From Sulfolobales archaeon (lineage in GTDB: Archaea > Thermoproteota > Thermoprotei_A > Sulfolobales > AG1): a DNA stretch of 64,000 bases. Every line of letters starts with the position of its first letter. The stretch's first letter is position 1. Positions 36,001-46,207 of the stretch are shown here, piece after piece. The notes under the pieces were generated by a model that had not been told where the DNA came from, ran no database searches, and saw only the letters and a list, made by a program, of their open reading frames with translations. The position numbers and the translations under genes were made by a program. The stretch lies in the NCBI GenBank assembly GCA_038897115.1, contig JAWAXC010000002.1, forward strand, positions 16,494 through 80,493, in the 5' to 3' direction.

Positions 36001-37308
36001 CTAGACCTTAGAGAGGAATGGTATTCTATATGGGCTCGGCATTGATGATAGATCTATGTCGAAGGTATATTGGATTGTGGTGAAGTTCATTCTGAAATCT
36101 ATAACCTTTTTCCTAACATCCTCAGGATCTCTACCATCTATAAGGATCATTCTAAAGAATCTAGCTATCTCCCTGAAATCCCCCTCCCTCATTCCATATC
36201 TAGTCATCTCCTGCACACCTGTCCTAATACCGCTGGGGTCTTTAACAGCTTCTGGGGGGTCATATGGCAGTAGATTCTTGTTCACAATTATGTTAGCCTT
36301 CTCAAGAAGTGTCGCAGCCTTAGCCCCCCCGCCATATGATCTTACATCTATAACAACCTGGTGGGATCTTGTATAACCTAGATGCTCACCCAAAACCTTA
36401 AAGCCCTCGGCCGCTAGGGCTTCTGCAAAGGCCCTTGCGTTTCTCACTATCTGATCTGCGTAGCTCTCCCCAAAGTAGATCATCTCTATGGCGGTTACAG
36501 CCGTTGCTGGGAGTCTGTGGAGATGATGGTTGCTCACAAACCATGGAAAAATGGTTCTGGCTATTGATTTATAGAGGTTCTCGTTGTTAGTTAGGATTAC
36601 CCCTCCCTGGGGTCCTGGGAAGGTCTTATGTGTTGAAGCTGTAACTATATCTGCACCAGCTGCAAAAGGATCTCTCCACCTCTTACCAGCAATTAGCCCG
36701 AGGACATGGGCAGCGTCATATACCACCACAGCGTTTACCGAGTGAGCTGCCTCTGATATCTCCTTTATAGGGTGTGGGAAGAGATATAGGCTTCCACCCA
36801 TAACCACGAAGGCTGGTTTAACCTCCTCAATAACCTTTCTAGCTTTATCAACATCTATATTTAGGTTTTCCATGTCAAACGGCATCTCTATATGCTCAAT
36901 CCCCAACGCCCCCAGGGTCCCAAACTTGGTATGGCTTACATGAGCCCCAGCCTGGACAGGGGCTACAACTGCTTTAGAGCCTGGAGGTGCTAGAGCTCTG
37001 AAGGTAGCTGCATTAGCTATAGTACCGCTAATAGGCCTAGGCTCTACATATTTAACCCCGAATAGCCTTGACATGAGATCCATTACCAGCTCCTCAACCT
37101 CATCAACATATATAAGCCCTTGATAGAGCCTTCTCCTAGGCCTGCCCTCGGCATATCTATGCATCATATCACACATATACACAGCCTCTGCCAGAGGGCT
37201 CATTACATTCTCGCTAGGAATTAGATTGAGCGAGCTCCTCCTCCAAGTATTATGCTCTATAGTTAAGCTTATTACCTTGCTCAGCTCGCTAGGGATCTGT
37301 GAGCCCAT
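36001..37308 (-). CDS. glyA: Serine hydroxymethyltransferase
   Basis: PLP enzyme of about 435 aa interconverting serine and glycine with a C1 carrier (a folate or modified pterin in archaea). [17 protein letters not shown]-type [30 protein letters not shown] and the PLP lysine in [12 protein letters not shown] are all clear. ATG 37308 (MGSQIPSEL) is preferred over ATG 37353: a TATA box lies at 37335-37347 and ggtg precedes the ATG. It is followed by the cinA-like gene. Confidence 0.94.
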   Translation of the reverse strand: MGSQIPSELSKVISLTIEHNTWRRSSLNLIPSENVMSPLAEAVYMCDMMHRYAEGRPRRRLYQGLIYVDEVEELVMDLMSRLFGVKYVEPRPISGTIANAATFRALAPPGSKAVVAPVQAGAHVSHTKFGTLGALGIEHIEMPFDMENLNIDVDKARKVIEEVKPAFVVMGGSLYLFPHPIKEISEAAHSVNAVVVYDAAHVLGLIAGKRWRDPFAAGADIVTASTHKTFPGPQGGVILTNNENLYKSIARTIFPWFVSNHHLHRLPATAVTAIEMIYFGESYADQIVRNARAFAEALAAEGFKVLGEHLGYTRSHQVVIDVRSYGGGAKAATLLEKANIIVNKNLLPYDPPEAVKDPSGIRTGVQEMTRYGMREGDFREIARFFRMILIDGRDPEDVRKKVIDFRMNFTTIQYTFDIDLSSMPSPYRIPFLSKV

Positions 37309-37334
37309 ATGGTACACCAAAATAAAATTCAGTA

Positions 37335-37347
37335 AAGATATATATAG
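37335..37347 (-). promoter_or_regulatory. TATA box of glyA
   Basis: Minus-strand gctatatatatct. Transcription should start near 37316, giving a leader of about 8 nt before ATG 37308. This rules out the longer reading of glyA that begins at 37353. Confidence 0.6.
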
Positions 37348-37353
37348 CATCAT

Positions 37354-37731
37354 TTGAAACCATCAGCCGGCCTATGGCTTTTAAACCTCATAGCCACCTC
37401 TAATAGTCATAAGTAGTGGGTAGCGTAGATGAGAAACCCGGCCTATAGAGATCAAAACAGCTAAAACAATAAGCATAGAAGACCAAGTCGCATTTTACAT
37501 TGTTCGCCGGAACTAATCAGGATCTCCTATTAGAGATAGTAGCATCCATCCAGATGGGTTATAACCGGTGCTTCGCCCTTTTAAAGCATATAGATGCCTA
37601 TCCTCCGGTATCATTTAATTACTTCTGAGAGTCAAATCCAGATATTTATAACCTCTTTAGCTATCTGAGAGGCTTTTAGTTATAAATAATTTATTAATAT
37701 TAGGTTCCAGCTATAATTGGGATCTAAAATG
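37354..37731. other. Intergenic stretch without recognised gene
   Basis: About 380 bp between glyA and the threonine synthase-like gene. Only short, broken frames occur on both strands. The right part (37660-37730) is AT-rich. No RNA gene or repeat was recognised. Confidence 0.4.
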
Positions 37732-38868
37732 TTATTTAGTATAGGCGAGTTCAATGAGTCTCTGTGGCATCTTAAGCCCCGATCCTGTGAGAATAGCCAT
37801 TGGGCTGTTAAAATTATTACCGCTCTGTATAGCCTTTATAATGCCCGCTATAGAGGTGGCTGATGTTGGCTCAACTATAAGGCCTCTAGCTAGTAGTAGT
37901 TTTAGGGAATGTTTTATCTCGTTATTGCTTACAACAACTACATCTCCCGATGTCTCTTTAATAGCATCGATCATCTGTTTAAGTCTGGGGGGTTTATCAA
38001 GGGATATCCCATCTGCTAGGTTCTCATCTTCAAGAGGCATTTCTTCCCCTTTTAGGGCTCTGTAAAGGGGGTGGAAACTCGTTGTCTGGACAGCTATAAG
38101 CTTAGGGATCTTCTTCCTATATCCATATCTCACAAGCTCTTTAAACCCCCTATACAGTCCTAGGAGAAGCGTTCCACTAGATGTGGGGATGAATATTGCG
38201 TCTGGCAGCTCATCTACCTGATAGTGGATCTCATATGCAATTGTCTTCATAGCCTCAACGAAGTGAGGTAGCCATGTGTGAGGAAGATATGCACCGCCTT
38301 TTTCAACAGCGATCCTAGGTGCTAGATCTGCAGCGTGGCCTCTAGTCTCAGCTAATATAATTTCAGCTCCACATAGACTTAGGAGATCAAGTTTACCCCT
38401 GGGAGCCGTTTTTGGAGCAACTATCACGGCTCTCAATCCATAGGCTCTGGAATAGCATGAAGTAGCTATACCCGCATTCCCCGAGGAATCCTCTACAATT
38501 ATCTTAGCCCCCTTAGAAAGGGCCATCGAGACGGCGAGTGCAGAGCCCCTATCCTTAAAACTCCCAGTTGGGTTCTGATACTCAGCCTTAACCATGATAT
38601 CTAGGTTCTCAAGCCCGATAGCTATAACCCTAGTCATTCCTTCTCCAAGCGTAGCTCTATATTTATAGCTTGGGAGCTGTTTCGAGAAACACCATATACC
38701 ACTTCTACATTTAAGAATCTCTCTAGGTTCTGGAAGAATGTCTTCAATGCTATATTCAAGCTCTAGTGGCGAGCCGCATCGGGGACATGAATATATGTTT
38801 AGCTTTTCCTCACCTCTCCAGCCACAGGATCTGCATATAAGGAATATCTGATCCGACGCCTCTCCCAA
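37732..38868 (-). CDS. thrC: Threonine synthase-like PLP enzyme
   Basis: Fold-type II PLP enzyme of 378 aa. A zinc ribbon opens the protein (CRSCGW ... CPRCGS), typical of archaeal threonine synthase, followed by the PLP lysine motif NPTGSFKDRG, the SSGNAG phosphate/asparagine loop and PTSSGT. It would make threonine from O-phosphohomoserine; cysteate or cystathionine-type synthases of the same fold are alternatives. It is downstream of the ZPR1-like gene by 23 nt. Confidence 0.82.
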   Translation of the reverse strand: MGEASDQIFLICRSCGWRGEEKLNIYSCPRCGSPLELEYSIEDILPEPREILKCRSGIWCFSKQLPSYKYRATLGEGMTRVIAIGLENLDIMVKAEYQNPTGSFKDRGSALAVSMALSKGAKIIVEDSSGNAGIATSCYSRAYGLRAVIVAPKTAPRGKLDLLSLCGAEIILAETRGHAADLAPRIAVEKGGAYLPHTWLPHFVEAMKTIAYEIHYQVDELPDAIFIPTSSGTLLLGLYRGFKELVRYGYRKKIPKLIAVQTTSFHPLYRALKGEEMPLEDENLADGISLDKPPRLKQMIDAIKETSGDVVVVSNNEIKHSLKLLLARGLIVEPTSATSIAGIIKAIQSGNNFNSPMAILTGSGLKMPQRLIELAYTK

Positions 38869-38891
38869 GGCTCAACACCTTCAAATACCTT

Positions 38892-39395
38892 TTATATTTT
38901 TATATCAAGCTCTCTTGATCTGCCCGAAGGATCCTCTATTATCAATGTAAACCTTTCTTCGCCCCTCATAGCCCTTTTCATCCACTCAACCACCTCACGG
39001 CATCTCTCAGGATTCTCTGTCTCATCACACAAAGGCTCTAGATGATCTACGTATTTTTCTAGAAGCCCATCAACAGTTGTTATTTCATCTACGGCTGCAG
39101 ATCTAGGGGTGCTTACAAGGCCTATCTCAGGGATATATATTGTAGCATCTTTTGACTTTAAAAACTTCCTCGATAGATCATTAGGGCTGTTAACCTCGAT
39201 TATAACCATTTTCTCCTCACCAACATTCTCTGGTATCTCCTCAAAATATTTATAGCCCGGCTCAGGACATATGATAGCTATAGAGATCTGATCCCCAGCA
39301 ATCGGATCTCTTCTCCGCATAACCCTCATTATACCTCCAGCCCCGCACTGAGGATCATCTATTGGGATCTCTAATAAGATCTCTGTGGATGACAA
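38892..39395 (-). CDS. ZPR1-related protein lacking zinc-finger Cys
   Basis: Protein of 167 aa matching the alpha/beta part of the ZPR1 domain: IYIPEIGLVSTPRSAAV, ITTVDGLLEKYVDHL and the closing FTLIIEDPSGRSREL. Archaeal ZPR1 proteins normally open with a C4 zinc finger; here the first 40 residues have no CxxC pair (single Cys in DPQCGAGG and IICPEPG). It may have lost the zinc site. ZPR1 relates to translation factor eEF1A folding in eukaryotes; the archaeal function is unknown. Confidence 0.7.
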   Translation of the reverse strand: MSSTEILLEIPIDDPQCGAGGIMRVMRRRDPIAGDQISIAIICPEPGYKYFEEIPENVGEEKMVIIEVNSPNDLSRKFLKSKDATIYIPEIGLVSTPRSAAVDEITTVDGLLEKYVDHLEPLCDETENPERCREVVEWMKRAMRGEERFTLIIEDPSGRSRELDIKI

Positions 39396-39457
39396 TAGCA
39401 GCTCCCAAATATATCGTTAAATACATTGAATATATCTGATGGTTCTTATAGCTATGG

Positions 39458-40171
39458 TTAATAGGAGTATTGTGTATAACTTCTTAAACCATTTATTATT
39501 TCCTCAACGCTTTCAGCTGTAGATAGTATGAGGGGTATTCCCTCAGCCTCTGCTAGATATATTGCTAGAGGATCCACTCTTTTTGTTCCATGAAGAACTA
39601 CCGAAGCAGGCTTTATCGGAGCAACCCTCACAGCGATCATCGGTGATCTTCCGGTGGTGACTTTTGTGAATATTAGCGCTCTCTCCGACGTCATCCCCAT
39701 TATCTGCCAGAATTCATTGCCTGAGAGGCTTGAGATCGCTTTTATCGAGTCTATTATTGTATAGCCGTAGAGCTCTCTATGTTTATATGTTGCATTCAAC
39801 AATATACCCTTCACCCTCGTTACAAGCGTATCTATCCCCATGGGAACCTCGAACTCCCTCGCATCGAGGACGGCTTCTATATTAAGGCTGAAAGATCTAG
39901 CGAGGTTTTTTACAGTTTGATAGCCCCTCATAGCATCAAACCTGATTAGGCTCTCAACATATCTTCTAATAAACTTAGCACCAGGGCTTCTCCTACCCTT
40001 TTCATAGTCGCTTATAACGCTCTGAGATACTCCCATCAGCTTCGCTATGTCGCCCTTAGATGCGCCAAAGATCTCTCTCCACTTCCTAAGCCCCATAGAA
40101 ATGTCGTTACTCCACACAATATCCCCAGCTATTCTTCTCGCCACGTCATCTATAACGTGTTGGGATACCAT
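39458..40171 (-). CDS. XRE-type HTH transcriptional regulator
   Basis: DNA-binding protein of 237 aa. Residues about 28-65 form a Cro/C1-type helix-turn-helix (LRKWREIFGASKGDIAKLM, SQSVISDYEKGRR). A C-terminal alpha/beta domain of about 130 residues follows (SERALIFTKVTTGRSPMIAVRVAP), a layout typical of conserved archaeal XRE regulators. Effector and target are unknown. It is divergent from the malate dehydrogenase gene with about 155 bp between. Confidence 0.85.
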   Translation of the reverse strand: MVSQHVIDDVARRIAGDIVWSNDISMGLRKWREIFGASKGDIAKLMGVSQSVISDYEKGRRSPGAKFIRRYVESLIRFDAMRGYQTVKNLARSFSLNIEAVLDAREFEVPMGIDTLVTRVKGILLNATYKHRELYGYTIIDSIKAISSLSGNEFWQIMGMTSERALIFTKVTTGRSPMIAVRVAPIKPASVVLHGTKRVDPLAIYLAEAEGIPLILSTAESVEEIINGLRSYTQYSY

Positions 40172-40328
40172 GTCCTCCCAGGTATCTATATATGAGTTAT
40201 TAATAAATTATTCAACTGAGGGATCCAGCGTTTTCAGAATGGAGAGGATGTTAGAGGGTGATATTCTCTTGAAAATAATTCACTAGATTTATACCTGTTT
40301 AGTCTACCTATATCTGGGGGTAATAGGT

Positions 40329-41264
40329 TTGATTGCAATAATAGGTGCTGGCAGGGTTGGCACTGCTGCAGCTATGTACATATCTATGATGGAGATCGAT
40401 GATATAGTATTAATAGATGTGATCAAGGGAAGGCCTCAGGGGGAAGCTCTAGATCTAGCCCATGCCCTCTCTATATTAGGGAAAAGCGTATCTGTTTATG
40501 GATCTAATGATTATAGGGATATAAGCGGTGCTGATCTAGTGCTTATAACAGCGGGATTCCCTAGAGGCCCGGGTATGACAAGGGAGGAGTTGGTGGCTAA
40601 GAATGCTGAGGTTGTTATCGAAATAGCTAAGAATATATTAGAGTATGCGCCAAATGCTGTAAATATAATAACGACTAATCCTTTAGACTCTATGGTCTAT
40701 CTTCTCTATAAAGTATCTGGCCTTCCTAGAGAGAGGGTTATAGGCTTTAGCGGGGTGCTAGATGCTGGGAGGATGAGATACTATATATCTAAGAAGCTCT
40801 CGATATCACCTGCATCTATCGAGGCTATAGTTATTGGGCAACACGGGGAAAAGATGCTTCCCCTACCAAGGCTTTCAACTGTCATGGGTAAACCTCTGAG
40901 TGAGATGCTGAGCAGGCAGGACATAGAGGAGATCACTAGGGAGACCATACAAGCTGGGGCAAAGATCATAGAGCTTAGAGGATATAGCTCTAGCTATGGA
41001 CCTGGAGCGGGTCTAGCAATAATGGCTGAGGCTATTAAGAAGGATCAGAACAAGGTATTCCTCGCAAGCGCCTGCTTAGAGGGAGAATATGGGTATAGAG
41101 ATGTATGTGTAAGCGTCCCAGTAATACTAGGTAGAGGTGGTATTAAAAAGATATTAGAACTCCCACTCACAGATGAAGAGAGGAAGATGCTCGATGAAAG
41201 TGTAAATGCTATTAAAGCTAATATTGAACAGATACCACCTAAATATCTCCAGAGGATTAAGTAG
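40329..41264 (+). CDS. mdh: Malate dehydrogenase (LDH-like type)
   Basis: NAD(P)-dependent malate/lactate dehydrogenase of 311 aa. The Rossmann GAGRVGTAAA opens the protein, the active-site loop GFPRGPGMTREEL has Arg at the position that favours malate, and the catalytic His is in IGQHGEKMLP. ATTNPLD-like IITTNPLD is conserved. It links malate and oxaloacetate in central metabolism. TTG 40329 starts the gene behind gggggtaatagg. A T-rich run after the stop (41266-41283) may end transcription. Confidence 0.92.
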   Translation: MIAIIGAGRVGTAAAMYISMMEIDDIVLIDVIKGRPQGEALDLAHALSILGKSVSVYGSNDYRDISGADLVLITAGFPRGPGMTREELVAKNAEVVIEIAKNILEYAPNAVNIITTNPLDSMVYLLYKVSGLPRERVIGFSGVLDAGRMRYYISKKLSISPASIEAIVIGQHGEKMLPLPRLSTVMGKPLSEMLSRQDIEEITRETIQAGAKIIELRGYSSSYGPGAGLAIMAEAIKKDQNKVFLASACLEGEYGYRDVCVSVPVILGRGGIKKILELPLTDEERKMLDESVNAIKANIEQIPPKYLQRIK

Positions 41265-41406
41265 GCTTTTAAATATATTTTTATCAGATATTCGTGGGAA
41301 AATAATAATATATGAATAATTGTTTACATAATCTAAATTATATTAATTATATTATCAATATTAGCATTATTACATATTTATAGCGGATATGTTTATATAT
41401 AAGCAT

Positions 41407-43251
41407 TTATTTAGAAGATCTTCTGCTTAACATTTGCTGTAGCTTAAGATATGCTGAGGCAGCGAACATCTTATTTATCTTCCTCTTAATCTCTACGATC
41501 TCCTTTAAGGTTAGCAATTCATCATCGCTAAGATCTTGTGAGAATCTATTTACAAGCTCTTCCACATGGTTCTCCGGTATATCTGTATATATTATGTCTC
41601 CCTCTTCCACATGTCTTCCTATAAGTATATCTCCCCTAATGGATATTGCTACTGACATACCCGTTCTCGCTATCTGGATCGGTTTTCCTGTGTCTTGGAT
41701 CTGCATTATATGTCCCAAGCTCCTTCCATCGTATCTCATGAGGGGATATCCGGGCTTTATAACCCCTCCCAGCACCTCCACCCCAACAATTGCTGGATCG
41801 CTTCTTCTAAATATATATCCAGGTATTATCCTTATCTTACCAGGCCTAACAAGTTTATCGAGCTCTCTCTCCCTCTCCCTCTTCTTCTCCTCATCAACCC
41901 ATTTCATATAGTCCTCAACGAGTCTATATATAATGTTTCCCGAGAAGATCTTAACTCCTTGGGCCCTTATAATCTCCTCGGCATCTGGGTTAATACCAAC
42001 GTTGAATAGAAGCGCTACGCCTAAGTATCTATCTTCTTTAGCTACTATTGAAGCCTCTATAGCCTCTCTCTTTGTTAAGGGCCCTACATCGGCAATCCTT
42101 ATTTTAACACCCCTCCTCTTAAGCATTGATGTTAGAGCCTCAAGGGTGCCCAGAGTATCGGCTTTAACAACAACACCTATTGTCTCCTGAGAGAATATCC
42201 TCACAGATCCCAGCTCCTCCACCACCCTCGACGCTAGCTTGCTAGCCTCTTCCTCATTGGTAGCAACTAAGATAGGGGATCCCGCTATTGCTTTTTCAAG
42301 GTTTGGAGCAGCTATCTTAACACCTGCAGCAGCATATACCTCCTCAACCGGTGTGAATCTATCTGTTGGAGCCCTCATCTCATCCAGGGGCTTTGGTAGT
42401 AGGAGAGCCCTAACCTTAGTTATTATAGGTCCTTCGAAGCCTCCTAGAACAATTATATCGCCTCTTCTTATAATCCCATCATATATTATTGAATCTATGG
42501 TCACACCTAGGCCAGGCTCCTCTTTAACCTCAAGCACCACACCTCTTGCAGGGCCCTCAGCATATCTTAGCCTCTCCTCGAGGAATTGCTGTGCGATCCC
42601 TGCTAATACTGCTAGAAGCTCTGGGATCCCCTCTCCCGTCTTTGCCGATACAGGGACTATCGGAACCACCTTTCTGAAGTCCCTTACCCTATCGAATCTC
42701 TCCGCATCTATGCCAAGCCCTGCTAGGCTGCCGACAATGGTGTATATTGCTCTATCAAGCGTGTCAAGCGCTTTTCTATCTTGTTTTCTAGAGTTCTCCA
42801 TGAAGCTGGAGTTCTCCTCAGACCTCCACCCAGGGATCTTATCGATCTTGTTAGCAGCAATTATAAAGGGTACATTCCTCTCCTTCAATATCTCAACGCT
42901 CTCTACGGTCTGGGGCTTAACACCGTCTGTCACATCTATCACAAGAACAGCTAGATCCGCTATAGATCCACCTCTACGTCTTAGATTGGCAAACGCCTCA
43001 TGACCAGGGGTATCTATAAAGAGAAGCCCAGGTATCCTAAGTCTAAACCTTATAAACTTTTTAAGAGGCTCTGCAATAAAGTCTATAACATGGGTTGGCA
43101 CGAAGCTCGCCCCCACATGCTGTGTCATCTCTCCAGGCTCCTTCTTAGTTACAGCTGTACCTCTGATCTTATCTAGCAAAGTAGTCTTCCCATGATCTAC
43201 GTGGCCTAATACAACAACTATAGGTGACCTCAGCTTCTTAGCCTCCACCAT
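41407..43251 (-). CDS. infB: Translation initiation factor aIF5B
   Basis: Archaeal IF2/IF5B GTPase of 614 aa that helps initiator tRNA and subunit joining. The G domain shows VVLGHVDHGKTTLLDKI (G1), DTPGHEAF (G3), NKID (G4) and VSAKTGEGIPEL (G5). Domain II, the linker helix and domain IV follow to the C terminus. Length is normal and no intein is present. The gene stands alone with an AT-rich 3' flank. Confidence 0.95.
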   Translation of the reverse strand: MVEAKKLRSPIVVVLGHVDHGKTTLLDKIRGTAVTKKEPGEMTQHVGASFVPTHVIDFIAEPLKKFIRFRLRIPGLLFIDTPGHEAFANLRRRGGSIADLAVLVIDVTDGVKPQTVESVEILKERNVPFIIAANKIDKIPGWRSEENSSFMENSRKQDRKALDTLDRAIYTIVGSLAGLGIDAERFDRVRDFRKVVPIVPVSAKTGEGIPELLAVLAGIAQQFLEERLRYAEGPARGVVLEVKEEPGLGVTIDSIIYDGIIRRGDIIVLGGFEGPIITKVRALLLPKPLDEMRAPTDRFTPVEEVYAAAGVKIAAPNLEKAIAGSPILVATNEEEASKLASRVVEELGSVRIFSQETIGVVVKADTLGTLEALTSMLKRRGVKIRIADVGPLTKREAIEASIVAKEDRYLGVALLFNVGINPDAEEIIRAQGVKIFSGNIIYRLVEDYMKWVDEEKKRERERELDKLVRPGKIRIIPGYIFRRSDPAIVGVEVLGGVIKPGYPLMRYDGRSLGHIMQIQDTGKPIQIARTGMSVAISIRGDILIGRHVEEGDIIYTDIPENHVEELVNRFSQDLSDDELLTLKEIVEIKRKINKMFAASAYLKLQQMLSRRSSK

Positions 43252-43709
43252 TGTCTAGCCCTCCTCATCTACCTTATATATCACTACCTAGCTAATGGGG
43301 ATTCTGGTTTTGCTAATCTCGTTTTTCCATTAAACATTCCATCTCTAGTTTCACAGATGCCTGCTCCATGATCCTTTCAGGAACCTTTACTTCGAAGATA
43401 TGTTATATTACTCTCTAAGGAGATCATCTACTAGCCTCTTTTCTAGAAGAGCTGTTCCTCTTATTATGCTGATGAGATCTTTATCTTCTCCTAATTCTAT
43501 CTATTTCATTCACAAGCTATAGGAATCTATATATGTGCCTAACCAGTTTCTACAAGATCCTCCATGGATTCAACATAAATTGTTTAACATATAATTGCTA
43601 AAGCATGTGTAATATTACAATAGAAAGCCCTACCTCATGGGATGGGGATATTCTATTCTAGCTTGGAAAAATAATTAAAGCATCTATAGTTAGAGATAAT
43701 AGGGGTATT
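43252..43709. other. Intergenic stretch with possible gene remnant
   Basis: About 460 bp between infB and the peptidase gene. On the minus strand near 43410-43500 there is a short coding-like tail (EDKDLISIIRGTALLEKRL, then VDDLLRE and a stop) with an upstream in-frame TAG and no start, which may be a gene remnant. The rest is AT-rich. Nothing else recognised. Confidence 0.3.
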
Positions 43710-46205
43710 TTGAAGGGTCTCTCGCTAAAGGTGGGTAGGGATTTTGTGTTTCCAGGCTATGAACCGAGATATGCTCGAGAATATTGGTTCTTGATCCGCC
43801 ATGCAGATATCTATATAAAAACCGATGTGTATTCGAGAAGCTTTAGCGGTAGGGTTGTCCATAAGGTAGAGCTTCTAGATGAGAGGGGCTATCTAGAGCT
43901 AGACGCAGTTGATCTAGCTATAAAGGAGGTATATCTAGATGGCTCTCCAGCTGAATACACATATGATGGATCCAAGCTCTATGTGGAGATCCCGAGAAGC
44001 TGTCTTAAAAAGCAGTTTAGCGTTGAGATAGTATATAGTGCTAAACCTGTAAAGGGGCTTCACTTCGTAATTCCGAGGAGCGGGAATGATTATCCGCAGG
44101 TTTGGAGTCAGGGGGAGGCCGAGGATACTAGATATTGGATCCCAATATATGATTACCCCAATATGAGGTTGACATGGACATTAGTGGCAGAGGTTCCCGA
44201 GGTATTTACTGTTATAAGCAATGGGGATCTAGTGTCTGTGGATGATGCTGGTAACGGCTATAGGAGGTGGAAATATAGAATGGATTATCCAATGCCTCCA
44301 TATCTAATAGCGCTAGCAATAGGGGTTTTTGATGAGATGGAAGATAGCGTTGACGGTATAAGGCTTAGATATCTAGTCCCAAGGGGTTTAAAGGCAATCG
44401 CTATGAACACATTTTCTAAGACGCCAGATATGATTAGATTCTTCAGTGAGTATCTAGGCTATAGATATCCGTATAACTCCTATACCCAAGTATGTCTGAA
44501 AGAGTTTATAGTAGGGGGTATGGAGAATGTAACAGCCACATTCCTTACAGAGTGGACGCTTCACGATGATATAGCCCACAAGGAATTCTCCTCAGATCCC
44601 CTCGTAGCCCATGAGCTGGCCCACCAATGGTTTGGAGATCTTGTCACCTGCAAGGATTGGAGCAATATCTGGCTTAACGAGAGCTTTGCAACCTATCTAG
44701 AGGCTCTATACACTAGGAAGGATAAGGGGGAGGAGGAATTTATATACGAGCTATATGGGAATTTAAAATCATATCTGGAGGAGTATAAGAGATACTCAAG
44801 ACCTATAGTTATGAGGATATATAAAGATCCTGATGAGCTGTTTGACTCACACTCATATCCTAAGGGCGCATTGGTGCTTCACACCCTTAAAAACATAGTT
44901 GGGGAGGAGAGATTTAGGCTCGCGTTGAAGACATATCTAGAAAGGTATAGGTTTAAGAACGCGGATACAGAGGATCTTAGGAAGGTGTTTGAGGAGATCA
45001 GTGGAAGGGATCTTGAGTGGTTCTTCGATCAATATGTATATAGCTCTGGCCACCCAGTTGTGAAGGTGAAGAGCACATATGACTATAAGGAAAGGGTGCT
45101 TAGAATCTCGCTGAAGCAGGAGCAGGGACAGGATAGCCTCGAGGTATATAGAATACCGGTGAGACTCTTGATCAGATACCGAGGAGGGGTTATTGAGAAG
45201 ACAGTGCTCATGGATAGTAGGGAGAAGACAGTATTTATAGATCTTGAAGAGCCTCCCCTCTATGTATGTCCTAACCCTGATTTCGATGTATTCGCTGTCT
45301 TCGATGTCGAGGATGATGTAGAGATCCTTGGGAACATGATCGGAGATCCACATGTATATTGTAGATTATTAGCTGTTGAGGCTCTCTCCAAAAAATCTGG
45401 GTCGAGGGTTGTTGAGATCCTATCAGAGGCTATTGAGAAAGAGAGGTTTTGGGGTGTTCAGGCCGAGATTGCAAGGGCACTAGGTAGGGTCGGAGGTGAA
45501 TATGCTAAGAAGGCTCTTCTCTCAGCACTCAAGAAGATCAGTAATCCCAGGGCTAAAAGGGCTGTGGTAGAGGCTTTAGGAAGCTTCATAGGCGATGAAG
45601 AGGTTGCGAAAGCCTTGCTAGAGGTTCTTAGCAATCCATCTGAAACCTATTATGTTAGGGCTTCAGCAGCATCCTCTCTAGGAAAGACAAGGGTTAGATG
45701 GGCCTATGCCGAGCTGATCAAATACCTCGATACCCCTAGCCATGTGGAGATCATAACTAGAGGGGTTATACAAGGGTTAGCAAACCTTGGTGGTGAAGAT
45801 AGCCTAAAGATTATAATGAGGTATTTGGAGCAGGATAGGCACACAATGGTGAGAGTTGCGGCTGCAAATGCTCTAGGGAAGTTCCCTGGAAGGAGGGAGG
45901 TTATTGAGAAGCTGATAGAGATAGTGAGGAGAGATCCTAGCCATAGGGTGAGGATAGCAGCTATATCAGCTATGGAGGAACTCAAGTACCCAGACTTTAT
46001 AGAGGTTCTTATTGAGGTTGCGGAGAAAGATCCCATAGGCTTTGTTAGAAGAAGGGCTAGAGAGGCTTCTAAGCGGATCAAGGATCATATGGAGAAGGGT
46101 GTTGAGTACAAGCATCTAAGGGAGGAGCTTGAGAAGCTGAGGGAGGAGAGTAGAAGGATCATAGAGAAGATCGAGAGGTTCGAGGCAAAGGGTATCGGTG
46201 GTTAG
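43710..46205 (+). CDS. M1 aminopeptidase with C-terminal HEAT repeats
   Basis: Zinc metallo-aminopeptidase of 831 aa (M1 family). The exopeptidase motif GGMEN, the zinc motif HELAHQW with the third ligand Glu in LNESFATYLEAL are present. From about residue 545 to 790 there are five or six HEAT-like helical repeats (LLAVEALSKKSGSRVVEILSE-type units ending VRVAAANALGKF, VRIAAISAMEEL), then a coiled-coil tail. Archaeal relatives include tricorn-interacting factors that trim peptides from the proteasome or tricorn. TTG 43710 is the start. It is 2 nt upstream of the sugar nucleotidyltransferase gene. Confidence 0.9.
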   Translation: MKGLSLKVGRDFVFPGYEPRYAREYWFLIRHADIYIKTDVYSRSFSGRVVHKVELLDERGYLELDAVDLAIKEVYLDGSPAEYTYDGSKLYVEIPRSCLKKQFSVEIVYSAKPVKGLHFVIPRSGNDYPQVWSQGEAEDTRYWIPIYDYPNMRLTWTLVAEVPEVFTVISNGDLVSVDDAGNGYRRWKYRMDYPMPPYLIALAIGVFDEMEDSVDGIRLRYLVPRGLKAIAMNTFSKTPDMIRFFSEYLGYRYPYNSYTQVCLKEFIVGGMENVTATFLTEWTLHDDIAHKEFSSDPLVAHELAHQWFGDLVTCKDWSNIWLNESFATYLEALYTRKDKGEEEFIYELYGNLKSYLEEYKRYSRPIVMRIYKDPDELFDSHSYPKGALVLHTLKNIVGEERFRLALKTYLERYRFKNADTEDLRKVFEEISGRDLEWFFDQYVYSSGHPVVKVKSTYDYKERVLRISLKQEQGQDSLEVYRIPVRLLIRYRGGVIEKTVLMDSREKTVFIDLEEPPLYVCPNPDFDVFAVFDVEDDVEILGNMIGDPHVYCRLLAVEALSKKSGSRVVEILSEAIEKERFWGVQAEIARALGRVGGEYAKKALLSALKKISNPRAKRAVVEALGSFIGDEEVAKALLEVLSNPSETYYVRASAASSLGKTRVRWAYAELIKYLDTPSHVEIITRGVIQGLANLGGEDSLKIIMRYLEQDRHTMVRVAAANALGKFPGRREVIEKLIEIVRRDPSHRVRIAAISAMEELKYPDFIEVLIEVAEKDPIGFVRRRAREASKRIKDHMEKGVEYKHLREELEKLREESRRIIEKIERFEAKGIGG

Positions 46206-46207
46206 CT

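Noticed and set aside
42239..43003. Long plus-strand frame (254 codons) opposite infB
   Set aside because: It is the shadow of a strongly conserved aIF5B gene and has a low-complexity Ser/Pro/Leu composition.
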